NCBI GenBank assembly: GCA_020851565.1
Contig: JADZCN010000124.1
Location: 18,449 to 82,448, forward strand
Direction of reading: 5' to 3'
Source: Acidobacteriota bacterium
GTDB taxonomy: Bacteria > Acidobacteriota > Vicinamibacteria > Vicinamibacterales > UBA2999
DNA length: 64,000 nucleotides
Shown: positions 52,676 through 62,776 of the stretch, piece after piece
How positions within the stretch are numbered: the stretch's first letter is position 1
How the letters are laid out: each line of letters starts with the position of its first letter
Program-made: the position numbers and the translations under genes
Notes under the pieces: generated by a model
Told to the model about the DNA's origin: nothing
Database searches by the model: none
Seen by the model: only the letters and a program-made list of their open reading frames with translations

Positions 52676-55090
52676 ATGTTCGCCACCCGCACCCTTGAAT
52701 TCGATCGCATCGTCGCCGACGTCGCGGCCCTCGCGCTGACGCCGCTCGGCCGCGCGCGGCTCGAGGCGGTCAAGCCCGTCGGCGACGCGCAGGACGTCGC
52801 CACGCTCCAACGCGCGACGAGCGAGACGGTCCGCTTCTTCGATCGGAATCCCCAGTTCCCGCTGCGCGCCGGGCAGGGCCTCACCGAAGCGTTGGCCGGC
52901 CTCGGGGTAGAGGGCCGGCCGCTGGAGCCGCTGGCCCTTCGCACGCTGGCCGAGTTCATCGACTCTGTCGAGCGCTCGCGCGCGGGCGTCCATGCCGCCG
53001 CGGGCTCCTTCCCCATTCTCGAGGCCATCGTCAGCCGCGTGGCCAGCTTCTCCAGCGAGGTGGAGGCCGTGCGCCGCGCCATCGACGTCTCCGGCGAGGT
53101 GCTCGACGAGGCCAGCCCCGCGCTCCGCGGCATCCGCGAGCGGCTGCGACAGAAGCGGCAGCGCCTGCGCCAGACGCTGGAGCAGTTCGCGCACGGCAAG
53201 GACACCGCGAAGTACCTCCAGGACGATGTGGTGACCGAGCGCAACGGCCGGTTCGTGCTCCTGGTGCGGGCCGAGCACCGCGCGAACGTGCCCGGCATCG
53301 TCCATGGCAGCTCCGCGAGCGGCGCCAGCCTCTTCCTCGAGCCGGCCGCCACCGTCGAGATCAACAACGACATCGTGGAGCTCGAGGAGCGGGAGCGCGA
53401 GGAGATCTTCCGCATCCTGCTCGCGCTGACGGATCGCTTCCGGCAGCGGCCGGGCGACCTGCGCGCCATCGAGGAGGTGGCGACGGACCTGGACGTGCTG
53501 CAGGCGCGCGCGCGCCACAGCGCCCAGGTCGGCGGCATCGAGCCGACCTTCGTGGCCGATCGCTCGTTCGAGCTGCGCGGCGCGCGGCACCCGCTGCTCG
53601 AGAAGGCCGTGCCCATCGACGTCGTCCTGGACCCGCCGAGCCGCGTCCTCCTCATCACGGGTCCGAACACGGGCGGCAAGACCGTGGCGCTCAAGACGGC
53701 GGGGCTCTTCGCGCTGATGGCCCAGTCGGGGCTGCACGTGCCCGCGAAAGCGGCGCGGCTGCCCGTGTTCCGGTCGGTCTTCGCCGACATCGGCGACGAG
53801 CAGTCCATCGCCGCCAGCCTCAGCACGTTCTCCGGGCACATCGCCAACCTCGTCGCGATGGACCGCGCGCTGCAGCTGCCGGCGCTGGTCCTGCTGGACG
53901 AGGTGGGGACCGGCACCGACCCGAACGAGGGCGGCGCGCTCGCCACGGCGCTGGTGAGCCACTTCAAGCAGCGCGGCGCGCACCTCATCGCCACCACGCA
54001 CTTCGACGCGGTGAAGACGTGGGGCACGGCCACCGAGGGCGTGACGGTGGCCGGCTTCGCCTTCGACCCGCAGACCTACGCGCCCACCTATCGCCTCATC
54101 TACGGCGCGCCCGGTCGGAGCCTTGCCATCGAGATGGCACAGCGCCTCGGCATGCCCGTCGCCGTGGTGGCCGCCGCGCGCGGGTTCCTGAGCGACGACC
54201 AGAAGCGCGTGCAGGCCCACCTGGATCGCATCGACGCGCAGGCGCGGGCGCTGGACGCCGACAAGATCCGCCTGGACCGCGAACGGCGTGCATTCAGTGA
54301 GCAGCGCGCGGAGATGGAGAAGCGCGAGCGCGCGCTGGCCGAGCGCGAAGAGGCGTTCAGGAGGCGCGTGAACGAGAAGCTGGACGACCGCCTGCGCCAG
54401 GCCCGCCGCGACATCGACGCGGTGATCGATCAGCTGCGCGAGAAGTCCGAGGCCATCGTCGAGAAGGCCTCGCTGCGGGTGGCCGGGGCGGTGGTCAACA
54501 CCGGCGAAACCGGCGCGGCACGGGCCGAGGCCCGCGCCGCCATCGAGCGGATTGCGGAGTCGCTGCGCAGTCCCGCGGCACCTGCGGCGGAGCCGGCCGG
54601 CTCTGCCCCAGCGGGCCCCGCCACGGTGGCGCCTCTTGCGGTCGGCTCGAAGGTGGCGGTCGGCGGTCTCGGCCTCGAAGGCACGGTGATCGCCATCTCG
54701 GGCTCACAGGTGGAGGTGGACGTCCGCGGCAAGCGGATGCGCGCAAAAGCGCGGGACGTCCGCGTGGTCGGCCCGCCTTCGCCTGCGGCGTCGCTTTCGC
54801 AGGCCCGTGTCCGCGTGAACGTCGACCTCAAACCGCGCGAAGGGCTGCTCAGCGAGATCAACGTGATCGGCTGCACGGTGGAAGAGGCGGTGGATCGCGT
54901 CTCGCGCTTCCTCGACGACACGATGGTCACCGACCTCCGCGAGATCCGCATCGTCCACGGCTTCGGCACCGGCCAGCTGCGCAAGGGGATTCAGGCGTTC
55001 CTCAAGAACCATCCCCTGGTGCTCAAGTACGCGCAGGCGCCGGAGAACCAGGGGGGCGGCGGGGCAACCGTGGTCGAGCTGAAGGATTGA
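52676..55090 (+). CDS. mutS2: MutS2 ATPase with Smr endonuclease domain
   Basis: An 804-residue protein: N-terminal core and clamp helices, Walker A GPNTGGKTVALK, the MutS2 block LVLLDEVGTGTDPNEG and ATTHFDAVK, a long coiled coil (residues ~500-600), a KOW-like segment (VGSKVAVGGLGLEGTVIAI) and a C-terminal Smr domain with the nuclease motif HGFGTGQLRKGI. It lacks the MutS mismatch domain. MutS2 has been linked to suppressing recombination and, in Firmicutes, to splitting stalled ribosomes. Length is normal for the family. Confidence 0.95.
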   Translation: MFATRTLEFDRIVADVAALALTPLGRARLEAVKPVGDAQDVATLQRATSETVRFFDRNPQFPLRAGQGLTEALAGLGVEGRPLEPLALRTLAEFIDSVERSRAGVHAAAGSFPILEAIVSRVASFSSEVEAVRRAIDVSGEVLDEASPALRGIRERLRQKRQRLRQTLEQFAHGKDTAKYLQDDVVTERNGRFVLLVRAEHRANVPGIVHGSSASGASLFLEPAATVEINNDIVELEEREREEIFRILLALTDRFRQRPGDLRAIEEVATDLDVLQARARHSAQVGGIEPTFVADRSFELRGARHPLLEKAVPIDVVLDPPSRVLLITGPNTGGKTVALKTAGLFALMAQSGLHVPAKAARLPVFRSVFADIGDEQSIAASLSTFSGHIANLVAMDRALQLPALVLLDEVGTGTDPNEGGALATALVSHFKQRGAHLIATTHFDAVKTWGTATEGVTVAGFAFDPQTYAPTYRLIYGAPGRSLAIEMAQRLGMPVAVVAAARGFLSDDQKRVQAHLDRIDAQARALDADKIRLDRERRAFSEQRAEMEKRERALAEREEAFRRRVNEKLDDRLRQARRDIDAVIDQLREKSEAIVEKASLRVAGAVVNTGETGAARAEARAAIERIAESLRSPAAPAAEPAGSAPAGPATVAPLAVGSKVAVGGLGLEGTVIAISGSQVEVDVRGKRMRAKARDVRVVGPPSPAASLSQARVRVNVDLKPREGLLSEINVIGCTVEEAVDRVSRFLDDTMVTDLREIRIVHGFGTGQLRKGIQAFLKNHPLVLKYAQAPENQGGGGATVVELKD

Positions 55091-55127
55091 CCGTCATCCA
55101 TGACGCCATCCCGCCGCTTTGGGGGTG

Positions 55128-55730
55128 CTAGGTCTCCTCCAGCCCCCTCACCATCAGGATCTTGCCCGATCGCACCAGCTCGATGATGCCAAAGGGCTTC
55201 AGCAGGCCGATGAAGGCATCGAGCTTCTCGGTCTCCCCCGCGCAGCGCAGGATCAGCGACTCGACGCCGAAGTCCACGACCTTGGCCTTGAAGTTCTCGG
55301 CAATCTGCAGGATCTCGGTGCGCTCCTTGAGGCCGACCTTGATCTTCACCAGCGCCAGCTCGCTCTCGATGACCGGCTGCCCGGTGTGGTCGATGGCGTG
55401 GACCACGTCGACCAGCTTCTCCATCTGCTTGATGATCTGTTCCAGCGTCTCGGGATCGCCCGAGCAGGTGATGGTCATCCGCGAGTACTCGCCCGGCGTG
55501 GCGCCGAGGCCGGCAATCGAGAGCGCGGGCGAGACCACCAGCGATTCCATGTTGTAGCCGCGGCGCGAGAACACCAGCGAGACGCGCACCAGCACGCCCG
55601 GCTTGTTCCGGACCAGGAGCGAGATCGTGTGGAGCGGCGGCGTGACGACATCGGTCACGACGTGGCGGCGCGGGGCCCGGCCCGGATCCTGCTCGAAGGC
55701 CGCGCCGCGATGAACGATGGTAGATGCCAT
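55128..55730 (-). CDS. ilvN: Acetolactate synthase small subunit
   Basis: The ATG at 55730, with an AGGAAGG site 7 bases before it, gives 200 residues. An N-terminal ACT domain (HTISLLVRNKPGVLVRVSLVFSRRGYNMESLVVSPA) binds valine for feedback control, and the C-terminal IlvN domain (ALVKIKVGLKERTEILQIAENFKAKVVDFG) contacts the catalytic subunit. It is probably cotranscribed with ilvB, whose stop is 12 bases upstream. The N-terminal ~30 residues are extra and not part of the ACT domain. Confidence 0.94.
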   Translation of the reverse strand: MASTIVHRGAAFEQDPGRAPRRHVVTDVVTPPLHTISLLVRNKPGVLVRVSLVFSRRGYNMESLVVSPALSIAGLGATPGEYSRMTITCSGDPETLEQIIKQMEKLVDVVHAIDHTGQPVIESELALVKIKVGLKERTEILQIAENFKAKVVDFGVESLILRCAGETEKLDAFIGLLKPFGIIELVRSGKILMVRGLEET

Positions 55731-55741
55731 GAGCGCCCTTC

Positions 55742-57562
55742 CTACGTCGACCCCGTCGGCTTCTCCAGCTTCGCCGTCGGCCGATCGATGATCATCCCCG
55801 ACAACGGCGCGCCCGCCGGAATCATCGGGAACACGTTGTCTTCCTTCACCACCTCGGCCTCGACGAGGCAGGGACCCTCGTCGTAGGCCATCGCCCACTT
55901 GAGCACCTTGTCCACGTCGCCGGCGCGCGTGACCCGCCGCCCCGGAATGTCGTACGCCGCGGCAATCTTGACGAAGTCGGGGTTGCCCTCGAGGTCCGCG
56001 CCGGAGAGGCGGTTGTCGAAGAACAGCTCCTGCCATTGCCGGATCATGCCGAGGTAGTGGTTGTTGATGACCAGAATCTTCACCGGCACCTTCTGCAGCT
56101 TCGCCGTCGCGAGCTCCGCGAACGTCATCTGGAAGCCGCCATCACCCACCACGCACCAGGTGGGCTTGCCGGTCGCCATCGCGGCACCGATGGCGGCCGG
56201 GAACCCGAAGCCCATCGTCCCCGCGCCGCCGCTCGAGATCCAGTGGCGGTTCTTCGTCGTCAGGCAGAATTGCGCCGCCCACATCTGGTGCTGGCCGACG
56301 TCGGTGGTGATGATGCAGTCGCGCCCCCCCAGCTTGTCGAGCCGGTCCACCACGTACTGGGCGCGGAGGCCGCCCTTCTTCGGGTACTTGAGGGGATGCT
56401 GCCGGCGCCAGCCGGCAATCCGCTCGAGCCAGTCGGCGGTGTCGAGCTTCTCCACGAGGGGCAGCAGTTCCTCGATGGCCAGGCGCGCGTCCGCCGCCAG
56501 GCACACGTCGGGCCGCACCACCTTGTTGAACTCGGCCACGTCGATGTCCACGTGGATCTTCATCGCGTCGGGGCAGAACTCCGAGAGCTTGCCCGTGATG
56601 CGATCGTCCCAGCGCGCGCCGATGGCCATGATCAGGTCGCAGTGCTGCACGGCGAGGTTGGCGTAGGCGGTGCCGTGCATCCCGAGCATGCCGAGATGCA
56701 GGGGGTGATCCTCCGTGCAGGCGCCCTTGCCCAGCAGCGTGTTGACGATGGGCGCGCCGAGCGTCCGGGCCAGTTTCAGGATCGCCTGGCCGGCGCCGGA
56801 GACAACCGCACCGTGGCCGACGTAGAGCACGGGTCGCCGGCTCTTCTTCAAGAGCGCCGCGGCCCTGGCGAGGGGCCCGGCATCGGGCCGGCCCGGCACG
56901 TGATAGCCGGGCAGGTGGACCGTGTCGACGAACGGTGCCGTGCACGGACCCTGCGTCACGTCTTTCGGCAGGTCGATGAGCACGGGGCCCGGCCGGCCCG
57001 TGGTCGCGATGTGAAAGGCCTCTCGCATCACGCGCGGGATGTCGGCGGCGTCCTTCACCAGGTAGCTGTGCTTGACGACCGGGTACGTGATGCCGGTGAC
57101 GTCGGCCTCCTGGAACGCGTCCTTGCCGAGCATCGACGTGATGGTCTGGCCGGTCAGGACGATCATCGGCACCGAGTCCATCAGCGCCGTCAGCAGGCCG
57201 GTCACACAGTTGGTAGCGCCCGGGCCGGAGGTGACCAGCACCACCCCTGGCTTGCCCGTGGCGCGGGCGTAGCCGTCGGCCATGTGCGTCGCGCCCTGCT
57301 CGTGGCGGACCAGGACGAACCTGATGGATGAGTCCACCAGCGCGTCGAAGATGGGCATCGCCGCCCCGCCCGAATAGCCGTACACCACCTCGACGCCCTC
57401 GCGCTCGAGGCACTGGATGACCTTGTCGCCACCCGATGTCACGGCCTTCTGCGGCGCCGGCGCGGAGCGCTGCCGGACGGCTTTTCTGGAAAATCGTCTA
57501 TCCGGCGAGGCCGGAGCGGGCGAAACCGCCCTCTTCAAGGCCAAAGTGGCGTGTCGACCCAT
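55742..57562 (-). CDS. ilvB: Acetolactate synthase large subunit
   Basis: From the ATG at 57562 the product is 606 residues (a GTG at 57598 would add 12). It has the TPP enzyme layout: active Glu in VRHEQGATHMADGYARATG, FAD/quinone domain, and the TPP site VVGDGGFQMTFAELATAKLQKVPVKILVINNHYLGMIRQWQ. It forms 2-acetolactate or acetohydroxybutyrate in branched-chain amino acid synthesis. About 50 residues at the N-terminus precede the family core and may be a start-site artefact. It is followed by ilvN. Confidence 0.94.
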   Translation of the reverse strand: MGRHATLALKRAVSPAPASPDRRFSRKAVRQRSAPAPQKAVTSGGDKVIQCLEREGVEVVYGYSGGAAMPIFDALVDSSIRFVLVRHEQGATHMADGYARATGKPGVVLVTSGPGATNCVTGLLTALMDSVPMIVLTGQTITSMLGKDAFQEADVTGITYPVVKHSYLVKDAADIPRVMREAFHIATTGRPGPVLIDLPKDVTQGPCTAPFVDTVHLPGYHVPGRPDAGPLARAAALLKKSRRPVLYVGHGAVVSGAGQAILKLARTLGAPIVNTLLGKGACTEDHPLHLGMLGMHGTAYANLAVQHCDLIMAIGARWDDRITGKLSEFCPDAMKIHVDIDVAEFNKVVRPDVCLAADARLAIEELLPLVEKLDTADWLERIAGWRRQHPLKYPKKGGLRAQYVVDRLDKLGGRDCIITTDVGQHQMWAAQFCLTTKNRHWISSGGAGTMGFGFPAAIGAAMATGKPTWCVVGDGGFQMTFAELATAKLQKVPVKILVINNHYLGMIRQWQELFFDNRLSGADLEGNPDFVKIAAAYDIPGRRVTRAGDVDKVLKWAMAYDEGPCLVEAEVVKEDNVFPMIPAGAPLSGMIIDRPTAKLEKPTGST

Positions 57563-57598
57563 ATTCAGTACTGACAATGCTCGCTCAGGACTGACCAA

Positions 57599-57717
57599 CT
57601 TGGCAAAGTAGCTTTGGTGATGGATCCAAAACGTCCACTTTGAGCTGAAAGTTGGCGTTCCGGGTGCGGGGCGGGCTCATGGCGCGTCGAGCCACGCCCG
57701 CCACGTTCGCATGGCGC
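57599..57717. other. Intergenic region before ilvB, AT-richer than average
   Basis: About 120 bases between the acyltransferase stop and ilvB with the least GC-rich sequence in the area (around 57563-57660). No clear promoter hexamers or leader peptide were found, though this is the natural place for ilvBN control. Confidence 0.4.
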
Positions 57718-59811
57718 CTACCTCGGGAACTGAGGGTCCGCCCCTTGTGCGAGGTGTGCCCTGAAGTCGGGCAGGAGGACGTCGTTGCCGTACCCGCTGA
57801 GGTGATCGCCGTCGAAGAAGAGCGGCCGCCGGCCCCGGAAGGCCGAGCACACGTCAAGGGGACACAGTACCGGCAGCGGGTCCCAGACGCTGATGGCGGG
57901 CGACATCGCCCGGAGCGCCTCGATGACGCGCATCGGCCGCGCGCGGCGCGCCTCGATGTCACGCCGTGTCACCTCGAAGCCGGGCGCACAGTAAGGATTG
58001 TGGCGCGTGAACCAGTCCGCGCAGCGGAACGGCGCGGTCCGGAACACCGGCTTGGGGGCCTCGACCACGACGCGCGCCCCGCGCCGGATCAAGGGCGTCA
58101 GCGCCGCGAGCGCGGCCTCCGCCTCCGCGATGTCTCCGGGCCGCGGGGAGAGATCCAGATGGCTGTTCTCGGTGACCGGCGCATCCCATTGGTCGCGAAA
58201 TCGGGGCACTCGAAGCCCCGGCAGGAAGAGCAGGTCGCCCGCACCCAACTCCGCGCTCACCTCCGCGAGAGCGGCCGACTGGAACGGCGGGCAGTCCCGC
58301 CGATCCTGATCCGAGACGCCCCGGGCCACGCTCAGCCACTCGCACCCCGGCTTCTGGAAGATGATCACAGGCCTCCGGTCGAGCGCCGCCACGTGCTGGA
58401 GGAGCGTCTCGTAGGCCGTCCCGTGCGAATCACCGATGACCGCCATCCTGCGTGGCGAGCCCGTCGCCGCGCAGTCCCGCGGCGCGAAGCGCACCACGTA
58501 GGCGCCGTAGCGATCCTCGCGCACGCGCTCGACACGGCAGCCGGCCTCGTCGAGCCAGTCGGGCGCCCGGTAGTCCCACACCGACGCCTCGCGCGTGACG
58601 ACGCTCAACGAGATCCAGGGGCGGGCGATGTAGAGCGAAACGATGAACGCCGCGGCGGCGGCGATGCCGAGCACCCCGCCGGCGATGACGACCTCGTCCG
58701 GGCGGGAGGCCAGCCGGGCACTGAAGCGAATGGGCCGCTCCACGAGGGCATGGCTGACGGCGGCAAGCGCGAACGCGGCAGCCACGGCAACGGCCCGCTC
58801 GGCAGCGGTCCCGATGCCCACGGTCCAGCGCATCAGCACGAGGATCCCGAAGTGCCACAGGTAGAGCCCGAACGAGATGGTCCCGATGTAGACCAGCGGC
58901 TGCCAGGACAACGCCCGATCCACGAGCGTGCCGGAACCGACCGCGAACAGTGCCAGCAGGATCACCGTCGCCAGCACCGGCACGAGCGCCCACGGAAACG
59001 GGACACGCGCTGGTTGGCCCAGGGCGAAAGCCAGCGCCAGCATCGCCACGGCGGCCGCCTGGAGCGCGCCGGCTCCGGCCCACGGCACGGCAAGGCGGTT
59101 GAGCGCGGCGCGCACGGCAGGCACGCCGAGCGCGGCGAAGAGCAGGACGCCCGTCAGGGGCTCCCACAGGCGCGCGGGCAGCATGTAGTAGGCAAACGCC
59201 TGGTCCTGCGCCATCAGCGCCGCACTCGACGCGAGCGACAGCGCCCCGAGCATGACGAAGAGCCCGAGCCCGGCCCTGAGCGTCGAGGCCCGGAAGAGCA
59301 GGAGGCCCATCAGCGGAAACAGCACGTAGAACTGCTCCTCGACGCCGAGCGACCAGGTGTGCGTGAACGGATTGAAGGCCGTCGTCGGCGAGAAGTAGTC
59401 CCCGGCGACGTACCAGAGCGCGGCGTTGCCCAGTCCGAGCAGGGCGAGGAACCCGACGAGGTCGTTGGCGCGGCTCAGGGCCGACACCGGCAGGAGCAGC
59501 GTGCCGAGCGTCATCAGGACCACGACGAACAACGCCGTCGCCGGGACAACGCGGAGGATGCGGCGGCGGTAGAAGCGCATCGCGAACGGCACGAGCGGCA
59601 GATCGCCATACCGCGCCATCGACCGGGCCACGACGAAGCCCGAGATGGCGAAGAAGACGTCCACGCCCAGGAAGCCGCCGGGCAACCGCGTGGGGTCCAG
59701 GTGGTAGATCAACACCGCCAGGACGGAGACCGCACGCAACCCGTCCACCGCCGTGATGTGGTCGCGGCCCGCACGCGCGTCGCCGATCGTCGTCCCGAGG
59801 CGGACGTCCAT
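57718..59811 (-). CDS. OafA-type O-acyltransferase with C-terminal SGNH domain
   Basis: A 697-residue protein: residues ~1-380 are an acyltransferase-3 domain of about ten membrane helices (VDGLRAVSVLAVLIYHLD, GGFLGVDVFFAISGFVVARS, HTWSLGVEEQFYVLFP), and residues ~430-690 are a periplasmic SGNH hydrolase-like domain (MAVIGDSHGTAYETLL, and FFDGDHLSGYGNDVL as the catalytic Asp/His block). This pair O-acylates surface polysaccharides. A TATAAT-like hexamer lies 51 bases before the ATG. The acceptor glycan is unknown. Confidence 0.93.
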   Translation of the reverse strand: MDVRLGTTIGDARAGRDHITAVDGLRAVSVLAVLIYHLDPTRLPGGFLGVDVFFAISGFVVARSMARYGDLPLVPFAMRFYRRRILRVVPATALFVVVLMTLGTLLLPVSALSRANDLVGFLALLGLGNAALWYVAGDYFSPTTAFNPFTHTWSLGVEEQFYVLFPLMGLLLFRASTLRAGLGLFVMLGALSLASSAALMAQDQAFAYYMLPARLWEPLTGVLLFAALGVPAVRAALNRLAVPWAGAGALQAAAVAMLALAFALGQPARVPFPWALVPVLATVILLALFAVGSGTLVDRALSWQPLVYIGTISFGLYLWHFGILVLMRWTVGIGTAAERAVAVAAAFALAAVSHALVERPIRFSARLASRPDEVVIAGGVLGIAAAAAFIVSLYIARPWISLSVVTREASVWDYRAPDWLDEAGCRVERVREDRYGAYVVRFAPRDCAATGSPRRMAVIGDSHGTAYETLLQHVAALDRRPVIIFQKPGCEWLSVARGVSDQDRRDCPPFQSAALAEVSAELGAGDLLFLPGLRVPRFRDQWDAPVTENSHLDLSPRPGDIAEAEAALAALTPLIRRGARVVVEAPKPVFRTAPFRCADWFTRHNPYCAPGFEVTRRDIEARRARPMRVIEALRAMSPAISVWDPLPVLCPLDVCSAFRGRRPLFFDGDHLSGYGNDVLLPDFRAHLAQGADPQFPR

Positions 59812-59861
59812 GGTCGGGTGCCGGGATCCGGGGGCGCCGGGCCAGCCCCGCGAGGGCCGCG

Positions 59862-59867
59862 ATTATA
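59862..59867 (-). promoter_or_regulatory. -10 element TATAAT of the acyltransferase gene
   Basis: TATAAT on the minus strand, 50 bases before the ATG at 59811. No convincing -35 at the usual distance. Confidence 0.45.
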
Positions 59868-60063
59868 TCTCCGCCCTCTCGCACGCGAGCTGAAGGACTG
59901 ACCCGCGCGTCGCGGCCTGAAGGGTTCCGCCGTCCTTGGTGGCCAGTGGCGCTCCCGAAGGGCGGGCCAGCCGTCCACGAAACCGGTCACCAGCCGCCGC
60001 TCCTCCATGTATGCAACGCCGAGAGCCGTGGATACACTATCCGCCGGTTGACTCTCAAGGGAG

Positions 60064-60834
60064 GTGACTGGGAAGGGCACTTGTCAACACATCCTGGTCC
60101 TGGGCTGCATCCTGGCGGCGTGCAGCAGCGCGTCGGCGCAGGTGCTGGGGACGTTTCGCTGGCAGTTCGCACCCTACTGCAACGTCGTCACGGTGCTCGT
60201 GGAGCAGAAGGGCTCGGTCTACGAGCTGACCGGGACTGAGGACGGCTGCAACGGGGCGGCGCCCGCCGCCACCGCCAATGGCAGCGCGCATCTCAACGCA
60301 GGCGGAACCGTGGGCTTCAGCCTCGCGATGGTCAGACCCGACAGCATGGTCATCAACGCCATGGTGAGCCTGAATATCACGACCCTGAACGGCACGTGGA
60401 CCGACGACTGGGGCAACAGCGGGACCTTCGTCTTCAACCCGCCGCTGCCGGTGTCCGCCCCTGCGAGGCAGCTGACCATGAGAGGCGAGTGGTCGGTGAT
60501 CTTCCCGGCCGCCTTCGCATCGAGCGAGGGCACCTCGTCCATCTCGTTTCCGCGCCAGCTGCCGTCGGCGCCATCCGCAGTGGCAGCCAATGTGATCCCG
60601 GTCGGCGGCCCTCCGACGGCCAACTGTCCAGGCTCCGTGGCTGATCCCCAGGCGGCTCCCGGGCACGTCTGTCTCTACGAACAGGTGCGCAGCAACGCGG
60701 ACAGCGTTCTGTTGTGGTCCGCGGCGACGGGGCAATATGACCAGGCCAGCACGGTGGGGTTCGGCATCATCAGCAAGGCCACGGCCCAAGGTAACGTCTA
60801 CACTTACGGACGCTGGGCGGTCTCGGTGCCCTGA
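60064..60834 (+). CDS. Exported protein of unknown function
   Basis: A 256-residue product read from GTG at 60064, where GGGAGG runs into the start and leaves no normal spacing, so the true start may differ. A signal/lipoprotein leader (HILVLGCILAACSSASAQ) precedes a beta-rich secreted body (TFRWQFAPYCNVVTVLVEQKG; VGFSLAMVRPDSMVINAMVSLN; TWTDDWGNSGTFVFNPP) with few cysteines. No family is recognised. Similar domains occur beside other acidobacterial exported proteins of unknown role. Confidence 0.65.
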   Translation: MTGKGTCQHILVLGCILAACSSASAQVLGTFRWQFAPYCNVVTVLVEQKGSVYELTGTEDGCNGAAPAATANGSAHLNAGGTVGFSLAMVRPDSMVINAMVSLNITTLNGTWTDDWGNSGTFVFNPPLPVSAPARQLTMRGEWSVIFPAAFASSEGTSSISFPRQLPSAPSAVAANVIPVGGPPTANCPGSVADPQAAPGHVCLYEQVRSNADSVLLWSAATGQYDQASTVGFGIISKATAQGNVYTYGRWAVSVP

Positions 60835-60944
60835 GGCCACGGTGACGAGCGGGCGTCAGGCGTCGGTGGTGAACGGGATGGCCGGTCGCTGGAATCGCGA
60901 TCGGCCGTCTGCAACCGCGGGGCGTATGATCGATCGATTCGCCC

Positions 60945-62708
60945 GTGAAATTTCCCCAGCCCTTCATCGACGAAGTCCGCTCCGCGGCAGACATCGTCAC
61001 CGTCATCTCCGACTACGTGTCGCTCCGGAAGGCCGGGACCAGCTACAAGGGCCTCTGCCCCTTCCACGGCGAGAAGACCCCGTCGTTCAACGTCAACCGC
61101 GACCGCGGGTTCTTCCACTGCTTCGGCTGCGGCGTCGGCGGCGACGTGTTCAAGTTCATCGAGCTGCAGGAGCAGCTCGGCTTCCAGGACGCGGTGCGGC
61201 ACCTGGCGCAGCGCTTCGGCATCCCGATTCCCGAGATGGAGTCGGGCGATCAGCGCGACAGCGCCGCCGAGCGCGAGTCGCTCCTGAAGATCCACGAGGT
61301 GGCGACCGGGTACTTCCGCGAGCAGCTCGCCTCTGCCCCGGCCGCGCGCATCCGCGAGTACCTCGTGAAGGACCGCGGCCTCACCGATCAGACGGTGGAT
61401 CGGCTGCAGCTCGGCTACGCACCGCCCGGCCGGGATGCCCTTCGGCAGCGGCTGCTCAAGGCGGGCTTCGCACCAGGCCTGATCCTCGCCAGCGGCCTCG
61501 TCAGCCGGCGGGACGATGGGAGCGAAGTGGACCGGTTCAGGAACCGGCTGATGGTGCCGATTGCGAGGGACAGCGGGTCGGTGGTGGCCTTCGGCGGCCG
61601 CGCCATGGAGAAGGACCAGGTCCCGAAGTACCTGAACTCGCCCGAAACGCCCATTTACACCAAGGGGCGCACGCTGTACGGCCTCAACCTCACGAAGGCC
61701 GACATCCGAAAGGCCGGCTTCACCATCCTCGTCGAGGGCTACTTCGACTTCGCGCAGGTCTTCCAGGCGGGCGGCCTGCCGGTGGTGGCCACCTGCGGGA
61801 CGGCCCTCACGCAGGGGCAGGCCCAGCAGCTGCGCCGCTTCGCGCCGAAGGCGGTCCTCTGCTACGACCCCGACAGCGCCGGGCAGGCCGCGGCGGAACG
61901 CAGCTCCGAGCTGCTCGTGGCCGAGGGCTTCGACGTCAACGTGGTCCAGCTGCCGGGCGGCGACGATCCCGACACGTTCGTCCAGAAGCGCGGCCGCGAG
62001 GGCTTCGTCGAGGAGCTGCGCCGCTCGAAGCCGTACCTCGACTACCTGCTGGACCGGGCCGCGGCCGGGCACGACCTGAGCCGCGACGAGCCGCGGCGTG
62101 AATTCCTGCGCAAGATGCTCGGGGTGGCGGCACGCATTCCGGACCCGGCCGCCCGGGACCAGTTCGCCGATCGCCTGGCGCACAAGGCCCGTGTCACGGA
62201 GGAAGTGGTGCGCGCGGAGATCCGGAAGGCCGCCGCCGCGAGGAAGACCGACCTCCCGGCCGCGCGGGTTCCGACCCTGTCGGGCCAGGTGCGGGGCGCC
62301 GAGCGCGGGCTGCTGTGGGGCCTCATCCACCAGCCGGCCGAGGTGCTGCCGTGGATTCGAACGCTGGAAGACGATGACCTGGAAGGACTTAGCTCGTCCG
62401 AGCTGCTGCGGATGGCCCGGGGGCTCTCGGTGGCCGATCCCTCCGAGGCCCCGAATGTGCTGATGGAGCGTCTAAGTACCGAGGAGGCCCAACGCCTCGC
62501 GGCCATCGCTTCGGAAGCCTCCGCGCCGGTCCTCGACGCGGAGTCGTCAGTCCGGTCGCTGAAGCGCTTGAAGCACGAGCGCCAGCTGGCGGCGGTGCAG
62601 CGCGAGATCGACCGCCTGCAGGAACGCGGCGAGCGTGGCGACGACCTGCTGGCGCTGTTGCAGCGGAAGCTGGAGCTCGGCCGCCGGCTGGCCCCCGAGA
62701 ACAACTGA
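60945..62708 (+). CDS. dnaG: DNA primase
   Basis: A 587-residue primase with the CHC2 zinc finger (C38, H41, C59, C62: [11 protein letters not shown] and [12 protein letters not shown]), the toprim core ([37 protein letters not shown]) and a C-terminal helicase-interaction domain. It makes the RNA primers for replication. It is followed by rpoD, the usual macromolecular-synthesis order. The GTG start has no Shine-Dalgarno; TATGAT at 60925-60930 suggests a short or absent leader. Confidence 0.97.
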   Translation: MKFPQPFIDEVRSAADIVTVISDYVSLRKAGTSYKGLCPFHGEKTPSFNVNRDRGFFHCFGCGVGGDVFKFIELQEQLGFQDAVRHLAQRFGIPIPEMESGDQRDSAAERESLLKIHEVATGYFREQLASAPAARIREYLVKDRGLTDQTVDRLQLGYAPPGRDALRQRLLKAGFAPGLILASGLVSRRDDGSEVDRFRNRLMVPIARDSGSVVAFGGRAMEKDQVPKYLNSPETPIYTKGRTLYGLNLTKADIRKAGFTILVEGYFDFAQVFQAGGLPVVATCGTALTQGQAQQLRRFAPKAVLCYDPDSAGQAAAERSSELLVAEGFDVNVVQLPGGDDPDTFVQKRGREGFVEELRRSKPYLDYLLDRAAAGHDLSRDEPRREFLRKMLGVAARIPDPAARDQFADRLAHKARVTEEVVRAEIRKAAAARKTDLPAARVPTLSGQVRGAERGLLWGLIHQPAEVLPWIRTLEDDDLEGLSSSELLRMARGLSVADPSEAPNVLMERLSTEEAQRLAAIASEASAPVLDAESSVRSLKRLKHERQLAAVQREIDRLQERGERGDDLLALLQRKLELGRRLAPENN

Positions 62709-62776
62709 TCCGGGCTACAATTAATAGCTTCGCCTTTTTCAGGGCGCGCGCATTCATCTCGCAGGAGGGTGGACCC